64,000 nucleotides of DNA from Paucibacter_B soli (GTDB lineage: Bacteria; Pseudomonadota; Gammaproteobacteria; Burkholderiales; Burkholderiaceae_C). Below, one piece after another: positions 62,810-64,000 of the stretch. The notes beneath the pieces are model-generated. The model had not been told where the DNA came from, did no database searches, and saw nothing but the letters and a program-made list of their open reading frames with translations. Positions within the stretch are counted from its first letter, which is position 1. Every line of letters begins with the position of its first letter. The position numbers and the translations under genes are program-made. Location: NCBI RefSeq assembly GCF_037482845.1, contig NZ_JBBHJW010000006.1:62001-126000 (forward strand), in the 5' to 3' direction.

Positions 62810-64000
62810 ATGCAAGTCCGCGCCACTTCCTCCCATTACCACTTCAAACCCTACAACGTCGGCCGCTGGCTGGTGTGGGGCCTGTACGCGCTGCTGCTGG
62901 CGCTGGCACCGCTGCTGTGGACCAGCGGCCTGGCCCAGACCATGCTCACCCAGATGGGCATCGCGGTGATCGCCTGCCTGGCCTACAACATGCTGCTGGG
63001 GCAGGGCGGCATGCTCAGCTTCGGCCACGCGGTCTATAGCGGCCTGGGCGCCTTCCTGGCCATCCACACGCTCAATCTGGCGGTCAGCGGCGCATGGCAA
63101 ATCCCGGTCAGCCTGGTGCCGCTGGTGGGCGGTCTGGCCGGGCTCTTCTTTGCGCTGCTGTTCGGCTATGTCTCGACCAAGAAGGCCGGCACGCCGTTCG
63201 CGATGATCACCCTGGGCCTGGGCGAGCTGGTGTGGTCGATGTCGCTGATGCTGCCCGAGTTCTTCGGCGGCGAGGGCGGGGTTTCCAGCAACCGGGTGAT
63301 CGGCAAGCCGCTATTGGGCATCAGCTTCGGTCCGCAGATCCAGGTCTATTACCTGGTGGCGATCTACTGCTTCATCAGCACCGCGGCGATGTTCGCGCTG
63401 ACCCGCACGCCGCTGGGCCGCATGCTCAATGCGGTGCGCGACAACCCCGAACGCGTCGCCTTCATTGGCTACGACACGCAATGGGTGCGCTTCATGGTGT
63501 TCGCGATCTCGGGCTTTTTCGCCGGCATCTCGGGGGGCTTGAGTGCCATCAACACCGAGATCGTCACCGCCGAGGTGGTGGGCGCGGCGCGCTCGGGCGC
63601 CTATCTGCTGTTCACCTTCCTGGGCGGCGCCACCTTCTTCTTCGGGCCCATCATCGGCGCGGTGCTGATGGTGGTGGCCCTGGTGCTGCTGTCCGAGCTC
63701 ACCAAGGCCTGGCTGCTCTATCTGGGCCTGATCTTTCTGTTCATGGTGATGTACGCGCCGGGCGGCGTGGCCAGCCTGATCATGATGAATCTGCGCGTGG
63801 CCGCCTTCGGCAAGCTGCGCAAGCTCTGGACCTCGTATCTGGCGCTGGCAGGCACCGCGCTGACCATGTTGGTGGGGGGCGGCGCGATGGTGGAGATGCT
63901 CTATCACAAGCAGCTCAACGAGGCGCTGGGTCCCCAGCTGCGCTTCATGGGCGCCACGCTCGACAGTTCGCGCATCGACGCCTGGTTCGGTGCCGCGATG
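62810..64000 (+). CDS. livM: Branched-chain amino acid-type ABC permease LivM, cut by window end
   Basis: The frame is open for 397 codons to the end of the window. It has an N-terminal soluble stretch, about ten helices and the LivM wording NMLLGQGGMLSFGHAVYSGLGAF, GRMLNAVRDNPERVAFIGYDT and GGATFFFGPIIGAVLMVVAL. The reading is longer than usual for the family at this point (RKLWTSYLALAGTALTM after the last common helix), suggesting an extra C-terminal helix. The ATPase genes livG and livF are expected beyond the window. Confidence 0.93.
   Translation, partial: MQVRATSSHYHFKPYNVGRWLVWGLYALLLALAPLLWTSGLAQTMLTQMGIAVIACLAYNMLLGQGGMLSFGHAVYSGLGAFLAIHTLNLAVSGAWQIPVSLVPLVGGLAGLFFALLFGYVSTKKAGTPFAMITLGLGELVWSMSLMLPEFFGGEGGVSSNRVIGKPLLGISFGPQIQVYYLVAIYCFISTAAMFALTRTPLGRMLNAVRDNPERVAFIGYDTQWVRFMVFAISGFFAGISGGLSAINTEIVTAEVVGAARSGAYLLFTFLGGATFFFGPIIGAVLMVVALVLLSELTKAWLLYLGLIFLFMVMYAPGGVASLIMMNLRVAAFGKLRKLWTSYLALAGTALTMLVGGGAMVEMLYHKQLNEALGPQLRFMGATLDSSRIDAWFGAAM

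Overview
The window is a 64 kb piece of a G+C-rich bacterial chromosome. It most resembles a betaproteobacterium of the order Burkholderiales, near Roseateles, Mitsuaria or Rubrivivax. The pointers are a phaC-phaA-phaB polyhydroxybutyrate cluster with a class I synthase, a dihydrolipoamide dehydrogenase carrying its own lipoyl domain next to the E2 gene, a glnA-ntrB-ntrC cluster, a PEP-CTERM protein, a BolA/YciB/PpiC/MsrB/SelO block, and dense compact coding. The genus is inference from gene content. No rRNA, tRNA, CRISPR array, integrase or transposase was found.

Layout. 1-8527: end of the pyruvate dehydrogenase operon (aceF tail, lpdA), a PQQ-repeat lipoprotein, a Crp-family regulator divergent from a lipoprotein hydrolase, a lytic transglycosylase and gpmI. 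8564-13040: a peptide transporter, then a four-gene operon of two LiaF-like membrane proteins with a LytS-type kinase and a LytTR regulator. 13033-19534: an acyl-CoA ligase, an HDOD protein, and a LapG protease with a LapD c-di-GMP receptor. 19728-23817: an island of visibly lower G+C with three overlapping genes of an ABC three-component (ABC-3C) conflict system. Short related repeats bracket it.

23890-31026: Nudix hydrolase, maiA, pgeF, phaCAB and a PEP-CTERM gene, with three tandem hairpins between phaB and the PEP-CTERM gene. 31400-36083: a phosphorelay of hybrid kinase, Hpt protein and a regulator with the unusual order winged helix, receiver, degenerate cyclase. Two arrays of CTGAA repeats at one-helical-turn spacing lie upstream. 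36290-44307: IclR, AIM24 and TetR regulators or proteins, then a run of small membrane, hydrolase, beta-propeller, deacetylase, fatty-acid hydroxylase and EI24 genes. 44308-49325: glnA with a sigma-54 promoter and two perfect NtrC-type sites, then ntrB and ntrC.

49332-58497: MBL hydrolase, def, a FecR-like Trp-rich secreted protein, tesA and ybbA, DUF2062, ppiC, bolA, yciB, msrB and selO. 58673-64000: an acyl-CoA ligase and the first three genes of a branched-chain amino-acid-type ABC importer, with livM cut by the window end.

The strongest accessory signals are the ABC-3C operon with matching flanking repeats, the helically phased CTGAA arrays in front of the phosphorelay, and a near-consensus sigma-54 promoter in front of phaC.
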